Part shown: piece by piece, positions 17,267 to 28,578 of the stretch | Layout of the letters: the number at the start of each line of letters is the position of its first letter | How positions within the stretch are numbered: the stretch's first letter is position 1 | Assembly (NCBI RefSeq): GCF_013201545.1 | Contig: NZ_CP053746.1 | Span: 3,486,501-3,550,500, forward strand | From: Pseudomonas graminis | Lineage (GTDB): Bacteria > Pseudomonadota > Gammaproteobacteria > Pseudomonadales > Pseudomonadaceae | Direction of reading: 5' to 3' | Length of the DNA: 64,000 bases | Made by a program: the position numbers and the translations under genes | Notes under the pieces: generated by a model | Databases searched by the model: none | What the model was told of the DNA's origin: nothing | Seen by the model: only the letters and a program-made list of their open reading frames with translations

Positions 17267-17891
17267 GCATGTGCGTCATAGCCTCCTGCTTACCAACCAC
17301 ATCCCCGTACTTGCTGTCGATGTCGAACAGGTTCGCTTCATGGGGATCGGGGTGACGGTCGCCCACGCATTCGCGCACCACGATGGTCCGGAAACCATGC
17401 TGCACGGCATCCACCGCCGTTGCCCGGATGCAGCCGCTGGTGGAGCAACCGGCCAGCACGACGGTGTCGATGCCTTGGGCGTGCAGCATTGATGCCAGTG
17501 ACGTGCCGAAGAACGAACTGGCGTACTGCTTGCTGATCACGACCTCTTCGGGCAATGGCTGCACGGCCTCGCAGAACGCGGCCAGCGGGTTGCCTTCGAC
17601 CATGTCCTTCATCACCGGCGCTTTTTTCACCCACATGCCGCCGTCCGCGAAATGCGTGGGGTGGTAGCGGATGTTGGTGTGCACCACCGCGATGCCGTGT
17701 TCCCGCGCGCAGGCCAGCAGCTCGACGCTTTCGGCCACCGCACTGACCACGCCGGGCGCATATAAAGGCGCGCCGGGTTGGGTGTAGCCCTGCATGAAAT
17801 CGATCATCAGCAAGGCCGGTTTCGCACCAAAACCGATGCGATTGCCCCAGACGCCCTGATAGTTGGCGTCCGCGCTTTGTGGGTCGGTCAT
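17244..17891 (-). CDS. nicF: Maleamate amidohydrolase
   Basis: A 215-residue cytoplasmic isochorismatase-like hydrolase that converts maleamate to maleate and ammonia in nicotinate breakdown. The catalytic triad of the family is present: D31 in LLMIDFM, K121 in VISKQY, and the nucleophile C154 in GCSTSGCIRA. It lies 35 bases after nicD on the same strand. In P. putida the maleate isomerase gene nicE sits between these two, but there is no room for it here. Confidence 0.92.
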   Translation of the reverse strand: MTDPQSADANYQGVWGNRIGFGAKPALLMIDFMQGYTQPGAPLYAPGVVSAVAESVELLACAREHGIAVVHTNIRYHPTHFADGGMWVKKAPVMKDMVEGNPLAAFCEAVQPLPEEVVISKQYASSFFGTSLASMLHAQGIDTVVLAGCSTSGCIRATAVDAVQHGFRTIVVRECVGDRHPDPHEANLFDIDSKYGDVVGKQEAMTHMRAATGKR

Positions 17892-17926
17892 TGCGTTCTC
17901 CTGTTCATCGTTTTAAGCAAGGACCG

Positions 17927-20100
<2,174 letters not shown>

Positions 20101-20142
20101 CTATTGCAGCGGCGCACGGATTGATGTCTTATCGCTTTTAAT

Positions 20143-20155
20143 AAGTGTGTACGCT
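20143..20155. promoter_or_regulatory. Candidate NicR operator, copy 2
   Basis: AAGTGTGTACGCT, about 80 bases before the nicX start, is in the same orientation as copy 1 and is set in AT-rich sequence (TTTTAATAAG before, TTTAAAAAATG after). It sits where the nicX promoter should be. Confidence 0.55.
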
Positions 20156-20234
20156 TTAAAAAATGCACTGGTCTGATGCGCGACGCCTTGCAATGGTGCA
20201 TCCGGCTCGTCATCCGCCCCAGAGGAGAAAAGAG

Positions 20235-21284
20235 ATGCCGGTTAGCGATTGCGAATTGACCCAGATGTTCGAGCACGTCCTGAAACTGTCGAAAGTGGAC
20301 GCGACCCAGAGCGTGGCAGTGCTCAAGAGCCACTACTCCAATGCGCGTACGGTGCGCGCCGCGATGGACGCTGCTCAACGCCTGGGCGCCAAGGTTTATG
20401 CGGTGGAGCTGCCGTCGTTCAATCACCCCAAAGCCATGGGCAACGACATGACCGCCTACTGCGGCGACACCGCGCTGACCGGCAACATTGCCGCACAACG
20501 TGCCCTTGAGGCGGCGGACCTGATCGTCGACACGATGATGCTGCTGCACTCGCCGGAGCAGGAGCAGATCCTCAAGACCGGCACGCGGATTCTGCTGGCG
20601 GTGGAACCCCCGGAAGTGCTGGCGCGGATGCTGCCAACGGTGGCGGACAAAGAGCGGGTGCTGGCCGCCGAACAGGTGCTGAAGGCGGCCCGGTCGATTC
20701 AGGTAAAGTCCCGCGCCGGCAGCGATTTCCGTGCGCAATTGGGGCAATACCCTTCAGTGACCGAGTACGGTTTCGCCGACGAGCCGGGCCGCTGGGATCA
20801 CTGGCCCAGCGGTTTTCTGTTCTCCTGGCCCAACGAAGAGACCGCCGAGGGCACGCTGGTCATTGATGTCGGCGACATCGTGCTGCCGTTCAAAACCTAT
20901 TCCCGCGAGCAAATCACGCTGGAGATCGACAAGGGGTTTATCACCGGGATTCACGGTGGTTTCGAGGCGGAGTACCTGCGCGAATACCTGAAGTACTTCA
21001 ACGACCCGGAGGTCTACGGCATTTCCCACATCGGCTGGGGCCTGCAACCGCGCGCACAGTGGACGGCCATGGGCCTGCACGAGAAGAACGACGGCATGTG
21101 CATGGACGCCCGGGCGTTCTATGGCAATTTCCTGTTTTCTACAGGGCCGAATACCGAAGTCGGCGGCACCCGCAAAACCCCGTGCCATCTGGATATCCCG
21201 CTGCGTCGTTGCGATATATATCTCGATGATCAGGCCGTGGTGTTGGCGGGAGAAGTGGTGGCGCCCGAAGCGTCAAAGGCCTGA
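20235..21284 (+). CDS. nicX: 2,5-dihydroxypyridine 5,6-dioxygenase
   Basis: A 349-residue non-heme iron enzyme that opens the 2,5-dihydroxypyridine ring to N-formylmaleamate. The iron ligands known for the P. putida enzyme fall at the same numbers here: H265 in ISHIGWG, and H318 and D320 in CHLDIP. The ATG at 20235 follows GAGGAGAAAAGAG, a strong ribosome site; the 24 codons upstream are not used. It is divergent from nicC. A 26-base perfect hairpin lies downstream before nicR. Confidence 0.95.
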   Translation: MPVSDCELTQMFEHVLKLSKVDATQSVAVLKSHYSNARTVRAAMDAAQRLGAKVYAVELPSFNHPKAMGNDMTAYCGDTALTGNIAAQRALEAADLIVDTMMLLHSPEQEQILKTGTRILLAVEPPEVLARMLPTVADKERVLAAEQVLKAARSIQVKSRAGSDFRAQLGQYPSVTEYGFADEPGRWDHWPSGFLFSWPNEETAEGTLVIDVGDIVLPFKTYSREQITLEIDKGFITGIHGGFEAEYLREYLKYFNDPEVYGISHIGWGLQPRAQWTAMGLHEKNDGMCMDARAFYGNFLFSTGPNTEVGGTRKTPCHLDIPLRRCDIYLDDQAVVLAGEVVAPEASKA

Positions 21285-21310
21285 GGCAAATCTTCAGGCG
21301 ACGGTGAGAC

Positions 21311-21401
21311 CTGTAGGAGTGAGCTTGCTCGCGATCGCGTTCATTCGGGCAATGTAGGGGTAAATGACGCCCCGGGATCGCGAGCAAGCTCACTCCTACA
21401 G
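21311..21401. repeat. REP-type hairpin with 26-base perfect arms
   Basis: The arm 21311-21336 (starting CTGTAGGAGTGAGCTTGCTC) is exactly complementary to 21376-21401, with a 39-base centre. The same GAGTGAGCTTGCTC core recurs at 26276-26434. It lies between nicX and nicR and may act as a transcript-end structure. Confidence 0.8.
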
Positions 21402-21512
21402 TTCGGGGATGCCCGGTCCATTTAGCTCTGGCCCGGTTGAACGAGATTCCCCTCAAGCCACGCAAACGTTACTGTAGCCACCATTTCTCCGATCCTGTCG
21501 AACGAGCCATCC

Positions 21513-21971
21513 GTGTCCACTGACCACCCTTCCGATAACAATCCGTCCTACACCTTCTCCGAGCAGGTCGGCCATCTGCTGCGCAAGGCCTACCAGCGGC
21601 ATTTGGCGATCTTCCAGCAGAATGTCGGTGATTCGCAGCTCACGGCGGTGCAGTTCGTGACCCTGTGCGCGCTGCGCGATCACGGCCCCAGCTCGCAGAC
21701 CGAGCTGGTCAAGGCCACGGCGGTGGATCAGGCGACCATTCGCGGCATCGTCGATCGCCTGAAAGCCCGGGACTTGATCAGTCTTGAGCCGGACCCGCAG
21801 GATCGCCGCAAAGTCATCTGCAGCCTGACCGACAGCGGCCTGCAACGGGTGCAGGAAACCGTGCCCCGCGCCGCGCAGATCAGTGAGCTGACCCTGAGCA
21901 AACTCAACCCTGCCGAACGCGTGGCTGTACTGTTTCTGCTGCGCAAACTGATCGATGAGGGCGATGAATAA
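21513..21971 (+). CDS. nicR: MarR-family regulator of nicotinate degradation
   Basis: A 152-residue winged-helix regulator. The recognition region is TELVKATAVDQATIRGIVDRL, and the wing contains DPQDRRKV, the DxRxxx motif of MarR proteins. It starts with GTG at 21513; no better start lies upstream. By position (between nicX and nicA) and size it matches NicR, the repressor of the nicC and nicX operons that responds to 6-hydroxynicotinate in P. putida. Direct repeats upstream of nicC and nicX are candidate targets. Confidence 0.9.
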   Translation: MSTDHPSDNNPSYTFSEQVGHLLRKAYQRHLAIFQQNVGDSQLTAVQFVTLCALRDHGPSSQTELVKATAVDQATIRGIVDRLKARDLISLEPDPQDRRKVICSLTDSGLQRVQETVPRAAQISELTLSKLNPAERVAVLFLLRKLIDEGDE

Positions 21972-22066
21972 CGCCGCCTGACCCTCTCGCCAGGCGTCAT
22001 CTCCCTCCCGAAAACTCCATCGTCCTACAGCCTTTTCTCCGCTGGCATGCTTCCTGCTCTCGTTTC

Positions 22067-22084
22067 ATGAAGTAATCACTTCAT
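22067..22084. promoter_or_regulatory. Palindromic operator candidate upstream of nicA
   Basis: ATGAAGT-AATC-ACTTCAT is a perfect 7-base inverted repeat 27 bases before the nicA start. This is a typical size for a TetR or MarR dimer site. In P. putida the TetR protein NicS represses nicAB, so this is a candidate NicS operator; it differs from the repeats at nicC and nicX. Confidence 0.6.
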
Positions 22085-22110
22085 CAAATGCAAGGTACAG
22101 CAGGTAACAC

Positions 22111-22629
22111 ATGACGGCTGACACAAGCGAGCCACAGCGGGCGGCAGAGAAGACCGTGACCCTGAACGTCAACGGTCAGGCGACGAGCGTCACGGCAATG
22201 CCTGACACGCCGCTGTTACTGATCCTGCGCAACGACCTGCACCTTAATGGCCCCAAATACGGCTGCGGCCTGGGCGAGTGCGGCGCCTGCACGGTGATCA
22301 TCGATGGCGTCGCTGCACGCTCCTGCGTGTTTCCGCTGACGGGCGCACAAGGGCGTGAGATCACGACGCTGGAAGGCATCGGCTCGCGAGACCGCCCGCA
22401 TCCAGTGCAGCAAGCCTTCATCGACGAACAGGCCGCGCAATGCGGCTACTGCATGAACGGCATGATCATGACCGCCAAAGCGTTACTCGACCGCAACCCG
22501 CACCCCACCGAAGCGCAGATCCGCAACGAACTGTCGGCCAACCTGTGCCGCTGCGGCACGCACCTGGAAATTCTCCGCGCGGTCCTGCGTGCCGCGCGTC
22601 ATCAGCCCAGCCCGGATCCCGTCCAATGA
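22111..22629 (+). CDS. nicA: Nicotinate dehydrogenase, 2Fe-2S subunit
   Basis: A 172-residue electron-transfer subunit of nicotinate hydroxylase. The plant-type [2Fe-2S] ferredoxin domain has C52, C57, C60 and C72 (GCGLGECGAC...SC). The helical second cluster domain has C111, C114, C146 and C148 (CGYC and CRC). Together with NicB it hydroxylates nicotinate at C6. The stop overlaps the nicB start (ATGA). A palindromic operator candidate lies just upstream. Confidence 0.95.
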   Translation: MTADTSEPQRAAEKTVTLNVNGQATSVTAMPDTPLLLILRNDLHLNGPKYGCGLGECGACTVIIDGVAARSCVFPLTGAQGREITTLEGIGSRDRPHPVQQAFIDEQAAQCGYCMNGMIMTAKALLDRNPHPTEAQIRNELSANLCRCGTHLEILRAVLRAARHQPSPDPVQ

Positions 22630-25600
22630 CCCAGACTTTGCCCACGCGCGATGAGTTGCTCGCCCAAAACGGCGTGCTGTTGATCGTCGACGACATCCTG
22701 CCGCCATCCGGTCCGGTCGCCAAAGGCGGCACCCCCACCGTCCGGCCCGTGGAATTGGGGCTGTTCATTGCCATCGATCAGGACAGCCGCGTCTACGCCT
22801 TCAACGGCCACGTCGATCTGGGCACCGGCATTCGCACTTCGCTGACGCAGATCGTCGCCGAAGAGCTGGACCTGCAAATGGATCAGGTGACGATGATCCT
22901 GGGCGACACCGAACGTGCGCCGAATCAGGGCGCGACCATCGCCAGCGCCACGCTGCAGATTTCCGCCATTCCCCTGCGCAACGCGGCCGCCGAGGCGCGG
23001 CGCTATTTGCTGCAACAGGCCGCGCAGCAGTGGTCGGTCGATGTGGATTCGTTGGTCATCGACAGCGGCGTGATCAAGGCGCAGGACGGTCGCGAACTGA
23101 CCTTTGGCCAGTTGCTGGTTGATCAGCGTGTCGAGTTGCGCATCTCCGGCAACGCACCACTCAAGCGGCTGGAAGACTACAAGCTGGTGGGGCAGGGCGC
23201 CGCCCGGGTGGACATTCCGGGCAAGGCGACCGGCGAATTGACCTACGTGCACGACATGCGTCTGCCGGACATGCTCCATGGCCGTGTCGTACGGCCGCCC
23301 TATGCCGGTTACGACACGGGCGACTTTGTCGGCACCAGCTTGCTGGAAGTAGATGAATCCTCCATCGCCCACATTCCCGGCATCGTCCGCGTGGTGGTGA
23401 TTCGCGATTTCGTCGGCATCGTCGCGATGCGCGAAGAGCAGGCGGCCAAGGCGGCGCGCGAGCTCAAGGTCACCTGGAAACCGTGGCAGCATCAGTTGCC
23501 GGACATGAGCAACATCGAGCAGGCGATTCGCGACAACCCGAGCATTCAGCGGGTGGTGCTCGATCAGGGCAATGTCGAAGAAGCGTTGGCCCAGGCCAGC
23601 GAGCGAATGACGCGAACCTATCTGTGGCCCTACCAGATTCACGGCTCCATCGGACCTTCGTGCGGGCTGGCGGACTACAGCGAAGAAGGCATTCGGGTCT
23701 GGTCCGGCACGCAGAACCCCCACATGCTCCGCGCCGATCTGGCCTGGCTGCTGGAATACCCCGAAGAACGGATCGACATCATCCGCATGGAGGCGGCCGG
23801 CTGTTACGGGCGCAACTGCGCTGACGACGTCTGCGCCGATGCCGTGTTGCTGTCCCGCGCCGTGGGTCGGCCGGTGCGCGTGCAACTGACCCGCGAGCAG
23901 GAACACGCGTGGGAGCCGAAAGGCACCGCCCAGTTGATGGAAGTCGACGGCGGGCTCAACGCCGATGGCGGCATCGCCGGTTACGACTTCAGCACCCATT
24001 ATCCGTCGAACAATTCGCCGACGCTGGCCTTGCTGCTGACCGGGCGCGTGGAACCGGTGGCGACGATGTTCGAAATGGGCGATCGCACGTCGATCCCGCC
24101 CTACGACATCGAGCACATGCGCGTCACCATTCACGACATGGCGCCGATTGTGCGGGCGTCGTGGATGCGCGGCGTGTCGGCGCTTCCCAATACGTTTGCT
24201 CACGAGTCCTACATCGATGAGTTGGCGTTCGCCGCCGGCGTCGACCCCGTCGAATACCGCCTGCGTTATCTGCACGACGAGCGCGCCGCTGAATTGGTTC
24301 GTGCCACGGCGGCGCGGGCTGACTGGACGCCGCGCACCGAGCCTATGCAGATTCCCGAAGAAGACGGCGTCTTGCGCGGGCGCGGTTTTGCCTACGCGCG
24401 CTACATCCACAGCAAGTTTCCCGGCTTCGGCGCGGCGTGGGCGGCGTGGGTCGCAGACGTGGCGATCGACAAGCACACCGGCGACGTGTCGGTAACCCGT
24501 GTGGTGATCGGCCATGACGCCGGGATGATGGTCAACCCGGCCGGGGTGCAGCATCAGATCCACGGCAACGTCATCCAGTCCACCAGCCGCGTGCTCAAGG
24601 AGCGAGTGACGTTCGAGGAGTCCACGGTGGCGAGCAAGGAGTGGGGCGGCTACCCGATTCTGACGTTCCCGGAAGTGCCGAAGGTCGACGTCATGATGAT
24701 GCCGCGCCAGGCCGAGCCGCCCATGGGCGCCGGGGAATCGGCATCGGTGCCGAGCGCAGCGGCCATTGCCAACGCTGTGTACGACGCGACCGGGATTCGC
24801 TTTCGCGAACTGCCGATTACCGCCGAGCGCATCCTTGCTGCATTGAACAGCGCAGGCACGCAATCCAATAGCCAACCGCCGCAATCGCCAACAGCCAAAC
24901 GTTCGAAATGGCTGTTCGGTTCGTTGTTTGCAGCGTTCGGCGCGTTGCTCGGCATGGCGGCCACCGCATTGCCCTGGCGTGCGGAAATCGCGCCCATCAC
25001 GCCGCCCGCAGCGGGCACCTGGTCGTCGGCGACCCTGGAGCGCGGGCGGTTACTGGCGGCCGTGGGCGACTGCGCGGTATGTCACACCGCCCCGAATGGC
25101 GCCAGCAATGCCGGCGGGCTGGCGATGCAGACGCCATTCGGCACTGTATATAGCAGCAACATCACCCCGGACCCGGAGACTGGCATCGGTAACTGGTCGT
25201 ATCCAGCGTTCGAGCGGGCGATGCGTGACGGCATCAGTCGCGATGGCAAACACCTTTATCCGGCGTTTCCCTACACGGCGTTCAGAAATATCGAGGACGC
25301 CGACATGCAGGCGCTGTACGCGTACCTGATGTCGCAAACCCCGGTGAAACAGGTGCAGCCCGCCAATGACATGCGCTTCCCCTTCAATGTGCGACCGTTG
25401 ATGGCCGGTTGGAACGCGCTGTACCTGCGCAAAGGCGAGGTGCAGACGCAGCCCCAGCAAAGCGCGCAGTGGAATCGCGGCCAGTATCTGGTCAATGGAT
25501 TGGGGCATTGTGCTGCCTGCCATTCACCTCGGGATCTGCTGGGGGCGGAGAAGGGCGGCACGTCGTTTCTCGCGGGTGGCATGGTGGACGGCTGGGAAGC

Positions 25601-26207
25601 GCCGGCGCTCAACAGCCTGTCGAAAGCGCCGACGCCGTGGACCGAGGATCAGTTGTTCAATTACCTGAGCAGCGGGTATTCCGATGCCCACGGTGTCGCG
25701 GCGGGACCAATGGGGCCGGTGGTGTCGGAATTGGCGAAACTGCCGAAGAGCGATGTGCGGGCGATGGCGGTGTATCTCGCGGCGTTGAATGAGCCTGCGT
25801 CTGGCAGCGCTGATGTCGGTCCGGCGACGGCGACCCGTCTGGCAGAGAAGCCGAGCGTTTCGCCCCAGTCGTTGAGCAATGGCCAGCGAGTGTTCGAAGG
25901 CTCGTGCCAGGGATGTCATGCCGACGGTCTGGGGCCGAAGTTGTTTGGCGTGAGCCCGTCGCTGGCGACCAATACCAACGTCCACAGCGCGCTGCCGGAC
26001 AACCTGATCAAGGTCATTCAGCAGGGGATCGACAAGCCGGCGACGGCAGATCTGGGTTACATGCCGGGCTTCAAGGACAGCCTGTCCGATACCCAGATCA
26101 GCGATTTGGCCGCCTACCTGCGCAGCCGCTTTGCGCCGAATGAGCGGCAGTGGACGGGGTTGCCAGAGAAAGTGGCGCATTTGAAAGCCAATCCCGGAAC
26201 GCACTGA
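22626..26207 (+). CDS. nicB: Nicotinate dehydrogenase, molybdopterin and triheme cytochrome c subunit
   Basis: A 1193-residue large subunit. Residues about 30-750 form the molybdopterin-binding xanthine-dehydrogenase-like part, including GHVDLGTGIRTSL near the N terminus and PMGAGESASVPSAAAIANAV near its end. One membrane helix follows at about 760-785. The rest carries three cytochrome c domains with heme sites CAVCH (C816), CAACH (C962) and CQGCH (C1094), which send electrons to the respiratory chain. This layout matches P. putida NicB. The ATG at 22626 overlaps the nicA stop; an earlier in-frame start lies inside nicA and is not used. Confidence 0.95.
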   Translation: MTQTLPTRDELLAQNGVLLIVDDILPPSGPVAKGGTPTVRPVELGLFIAIDQDSRVYAFNGHVDLGTGIRTSLTQIVAEELDLQMDQVTMILGDTERAPNQGATIASATLQISAIPLRNAAAEARRYLLQQAAQQWSVDVDSLVIDSGVIKAQDGRELTFGQLLVDQRVELRISGNAPLKRLEDYKLVGQGAARVDIPGKATGELTYVHDMRLPDMLHGRVVRPPYAGYDTGDFVGTSLLEVDESSIAHIPGIVRVVVIRDFVGIVAMREEQAAKAARELKVTWKPWQHQLPDMSNIEQAIRDNPSIQRVVLDQGNVEEALAQASERMTRTYLWPYQIHGSIGPSCGLADYSEEGIRVWSGTQNPHMLRADLAWLLEYPEERIDIIRMEAAGCYGRNCADDVCADAVLLSRAVGRPVRVQLTREQEHAWEPKGTAQLMEVDGGLNADGGIAGYDFSTHYPSNNSPTLALLLTGRVEPVATMFEMGDRTSIPPYDIEHMRVTIHDMAPIVRASWMRGVSALPNTFAHESYIDELAFAAGVDPVEYRLRYLHDERAAELVRATAARADWTPRTEPMQIPEEDGVLRGRGFAYARYIHSKFPGFGAAWAAWVADVAIDKHTGDVSVTRVVIGHDAGMMVNPAGVQHQIHGNVIQSTSRVLKERVTFEESTVASKEWGGYPILTFPEVPKVDVMMMPRQAEPPMGAGESASVPSAAAIANAVYDATGIRFRELPITAERILAALNSAGTQSNSQPPQSPTAKRSKWLFGSLFAAFGALLGMAATALPWRAEIAPITPPAAGTWSSATLERGRLLAAVGDCAVCHTAPNGASNAGGLAMQTPFGTVYSSNITPDPETGIGNWSYPAFERAMRDGISRDGKHLYPAFPYTAFRNIEDADMQALYAYLMSQTPVKQVQPANDMRFPFNVRPLMAGWNALYLRKGEVQTQPQQSAQWNRGQYLVNGLGHCAACHSPRDLLGAEKGGTSFLAGGMVDGWEAPALNSLSKAPTPWTEDQLFNYLSSGYSDAHGVAAGPMGPVVSELAKLPKSDVRAMAVYLAALNEPASGSADVGPATATRLAEKPSVSPQSLSNGQRVFEGSCQGCHADGLGPKLFGVSPSLATNTNVHSALPDNLIKVIQQGIDKPATADLGYMPGFKDSLSDTQISDLAAYLRSRFAPNERQWTGLPEKVAHLKANPGTH

Positions 26208-26275
26208 CTCGGCGAGCCTCTTTGGGTGGCATCTCGCTTCAGGCAACACGCTGACGCCCGGCAAAATACGGTCCC

Positions 26276-26434
26276 GTGGGAGTGAGCTTGCTCAGGAAGA
26301 CTGCATTTCAACCGCTAAATATCTAACGGATGTACTGGCCTTTGTGGGAGTGAGCTTGCTCACGAAGACTGCATTTCAACCGCGAAATATCTGGCGGATG
26401 TACTGGTTTCTTCGCGAGCAAGCTCGCTTCCACA
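26276..26434. repeat. 68-base tandem duplication of a REP unit plus inverted arm
   Basis: 26276-26343 is repeated as 26344-26411 with few changes. Each copy begins GTGGGAGTGAGCTTGCTCA and contains GAAGACTGCATTTCAACCGC. An opposite arm, GCGAGCAAGCTCGCTTCCAC, closes the block at 26414-26434. It separates nicB from the convergent TetR gene and can form a transcript-ending hairpin. Confidence 0.85.
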
Positions 26435-26436
26435 AT

Positions 26437-27093
26437 TTAGACTTGTGGCGTCTGAGGGGCCTTCGCCACACCCCGCATCACCAGGTCCTGAATAAACGCC
26501 AGCCAGTCCGTGCGCTCGCCCTCTGCGGCCATGTCCTGGCCCAGGAACGAGCTGAGGGTGTGCAGGTTGGAGTTATAGAAGTAGCACAGCGACGCGATCA
26601 TCAAATACACGTGCTTGATGTCCAGGTCCTGCCGAAACAAACCCTGCGCTTGACCGGCGTCGATGATCGGTCTGAGCACGCCGACGGCTTCGCCTGACAG
26701 GCGTCGCAGCTCCCCGGACTGGCGCGCGTGCTTGCCCTTGTGCAGGTTTTCGATGCTGAGGATGGCGACGAATTCCGGGTGGCTGACGTAATAGTCCCAG
26801 ACGAACGCCACCAGTTGGCGCAGCGTCTGTACCGGCGTCGACGGGTCCAGTGACAGCAGGCTTTCGGCGCGGTTGAACTGCTCGTAGGTGTGCTCAAGCA
26901 CTTTGACGAACAGCTTCTCCTTGCTGCCGAAATAGTAATAAATCATCCGGTCGTTGGATTCGGCTTCGGCGGAGATCTTCTCGATGCGCCCGCCGGAATA
27001 GCCGTCGCGGGTGAACACCGTGATCGCCGCCTGAAGAATGCGCGCGCGGGTTTGATCGGCCTGTTGCGCGCGAACGCCAGTGCTTTTGCCCAT
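26437..27093 (-). CDS. TetR-family regulator (possible NicS)
   Basis: A 218-residue repressor. The N-terminal helix-turn-helix is clear: RARILQAAITVFTRDGYSGG followed by IEKISAEAESNDRMIYYYFG, then KEKLFVKVLEHTYEQF. The C-terminal part is an all-helical ligand and dimer domain. The ATG at 27093 (MGKSTG) lies 5 bases after the pssA stop, so the two may be co-transcribed. It faces nicB across the repeat block. Because P. putida uses a TetR protein (NicS) to control nicAB, this is a candidate, but linkage to pssA makes that uncertain. Confidence 0.8.
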   Translation of the reverse strand: MGKSTGVRAQQADQTRARILQAAITVFTRDGYSGGRIEKISAEAESNDRMIYYYFGSKEKLFVKVLEHTYEQFNRAESLLSLDPSTPVQTLRQLVAFVWDYYVSHPEFVAILSIENLHKGKHARQSGELRRLSGEAVGVLRPIIDAGQAQGLFRQDLDIKHVYLMIASLCYFYNSNLHTLSSFLGQDMAAEGERTDWLAFIQDLVMRGVAKAPQTPQV

Positions 27094-27098
27094 GGTCG

Positions 27099-28466
27099 TC
27101 AGAGAATCCGGTAGAGCAGGCGCTCGACGCGGACCCGGCTGACCCGGCGCAGAAAGGTGCGCACGCCCACCGGGTATTCGCTCAGGGTATCGAGCTCGTC
27201 GAACTTGCCGACCCGATGGGTATTGCGCATCAGCAGCGCGATTTCTTCCGCGCGGGGCTTCAGCCATTCACCCTTGGGGTCATCGATCAGCACGGCGTTT
27301 TCCAGGTCCAGCTGAAAGGCTCGAGGGTTCAGGTTGTTGCCGGTCAGCAGGGTGTAGCGGTCATCTGACCACAGGCCCTTGAGGTGATAGGTGTTGTCGC
27401 CGTCTTTCCACAGATGAATATTCAACTGGTGCTTGGCGATCGCCGTCTGATGCTTCTGCATGAAGCGACGCAGGCTGATCTCATACAGATACGGCAGCGC
27501 GGAGATCACCTTGAACGGCTCCTCCGGCGAAATGAAAAAGTCGTTGGCGGTCTTGTCGCCGATGATGATGTCGACCTTCACGCCCCGCTTCAGCGCGCGA
27601 TTGATCTCGCGTTTCACCACCAGCGGCATGTTGAAGTACGGCGTGCACAGCGTCAGTTGCTCATCGGTGGCGGCAATGAGATCGCAGAGGGTTTTACTCA
27701 GCGGATTCTTGTTGCCGATGCCCAGTAGCGGAATGACACGCAGCTCGCCGTTGTCACGCACCCCATCGTTGACGTCGTAGCTGGCGCGCTTGAGGTGCTG
27801 GCGGAACTGACGAATCTCCCCGCGCAGGCTGCGAGAGCTGGGCGGCGAGGGCAGGTCGAGGCGATGCACGGCGTCGGACGGCAGAATGTCCTGCTGCACC
27901 AGACGCTGGAACGAGTCGGCCAGGCCTTTGCTGTCGATCAGGTGATAACGATCGAGCCGGTATTTGCCGAGTTTGTGCAGATAAACGTTATTGATGCTGG
28001 CGCCGCTGTAAATCACGCAGTCGTCGATGACGCAACCCTTGAGGTGCAACACGCCGAACAGCTCGCGGGTTTGCACCGGTACGCCATACACCGGCACCTC
28101 CTGATCGTGTTCCAGGTTCTGCGCCTGATACCACGCCGAGTTCCCGGCCTGCTTGCCCGCGCCGATCAGGCCGCGTTGGGCACGGAACCAGTCGACCAGC
28201 ACCACGACGTCCAGCTCCGGGCGCGCAGCTTTGGCGGCATACAGCGCATCGAGCATTTCCTGGCCGGCTTCATCCTGCTGCAAGTACAGGGCAACGATGT
28301 AAATCCGCCGGGTGGCGGCGGCAATCTTCGCCAGCAGTGTCTGCCGATAGTCGGCTGCACTCGGCAGAATCGTGATCGCCGTGCCGGAGGATTCAAAACC
28401 GCGCAGCGCTGCAAGGGTAGAACGTCGGAAGGGAGCCCGCATAAGCCTCTCGATGGGTTGGATCAA
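27099..28466 (-). CDS. pssA: Phosphatidylserine synthase, PLD superfamily
   Basis: A 455-residue CDP-diacylglycerol-serine O-phosphatidyltransferase of the E. coli PssA type. It makes phosphatidylserine, the precursor of phosphatidylethanolamine, and works at the inner face of the membrane. Two HKD motifs are present: HLKGCVIDD (H141, K143, D148) and HLKGLWSDD (from H361). Other PssA-like stretches are VDWFRAQRG, TPYFNMP, IIIGDKTANDF and LTGNNLNPRAF, and the end reads LLYRIL as in E. coli. The N terminus could instead begin at the in-frame ATG eight codons in. Confidence 0.92.
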   Translation of the reverse strand: MIQPIERLMRAPFRRSTLAALRGFESSGTAITILPSAADYRQTLLAKIAAATRRIYIVALYLQQDEAGQEMLDALYAAKAARPELDVVVLVDWFRAQRGLIGAGKQAGNSAWYQAQNLEHDQEVPVYGVPVQTRELFGVLHLKGCVIDDCVIYSGASINNVYLHKLGKYRLDRYHLIDSKGLADSFQRLVQQDILPSDAVHRLDLPSPPSSRSLRGEIRQFRQHLKRASYDVNDGVRDNGELRVIPLLGIGNKNPLSKTLCDLIAATDEQLTLCTPYFNMPLVVKREINRALKRGVKVDIIIGDKTANDFFISPEEPFKVISALPYLYEISLRRFMQKHQTAIAKHQLNIHLWKDGDNTYHLKGLWSDDRYTLLTGNNLNPRAFQLDLENAVLIDDPKGEWLKPRAEEIALLMRNTHRVGKFDELDTLSEYPVGVRTFLRRVSRVRVERLLYRIL

Positions 28467-28578
28467 CAGCGCACGAGCTTACACCAGAGTGCGCCCTCTG
28501 GTGGTTTTGGCAGCGTTATCCGTGAGTTGTTCAGCGGATTATCAGCGACGGCTCACCCCTTGCGGTCTCGCCTGCACC

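Noticed and set aside
22602..24884. 760-codon minus-strand open frame
   Set aside because: It is the shadow of nicB and is rich in Arg, His and Gly with no motif.
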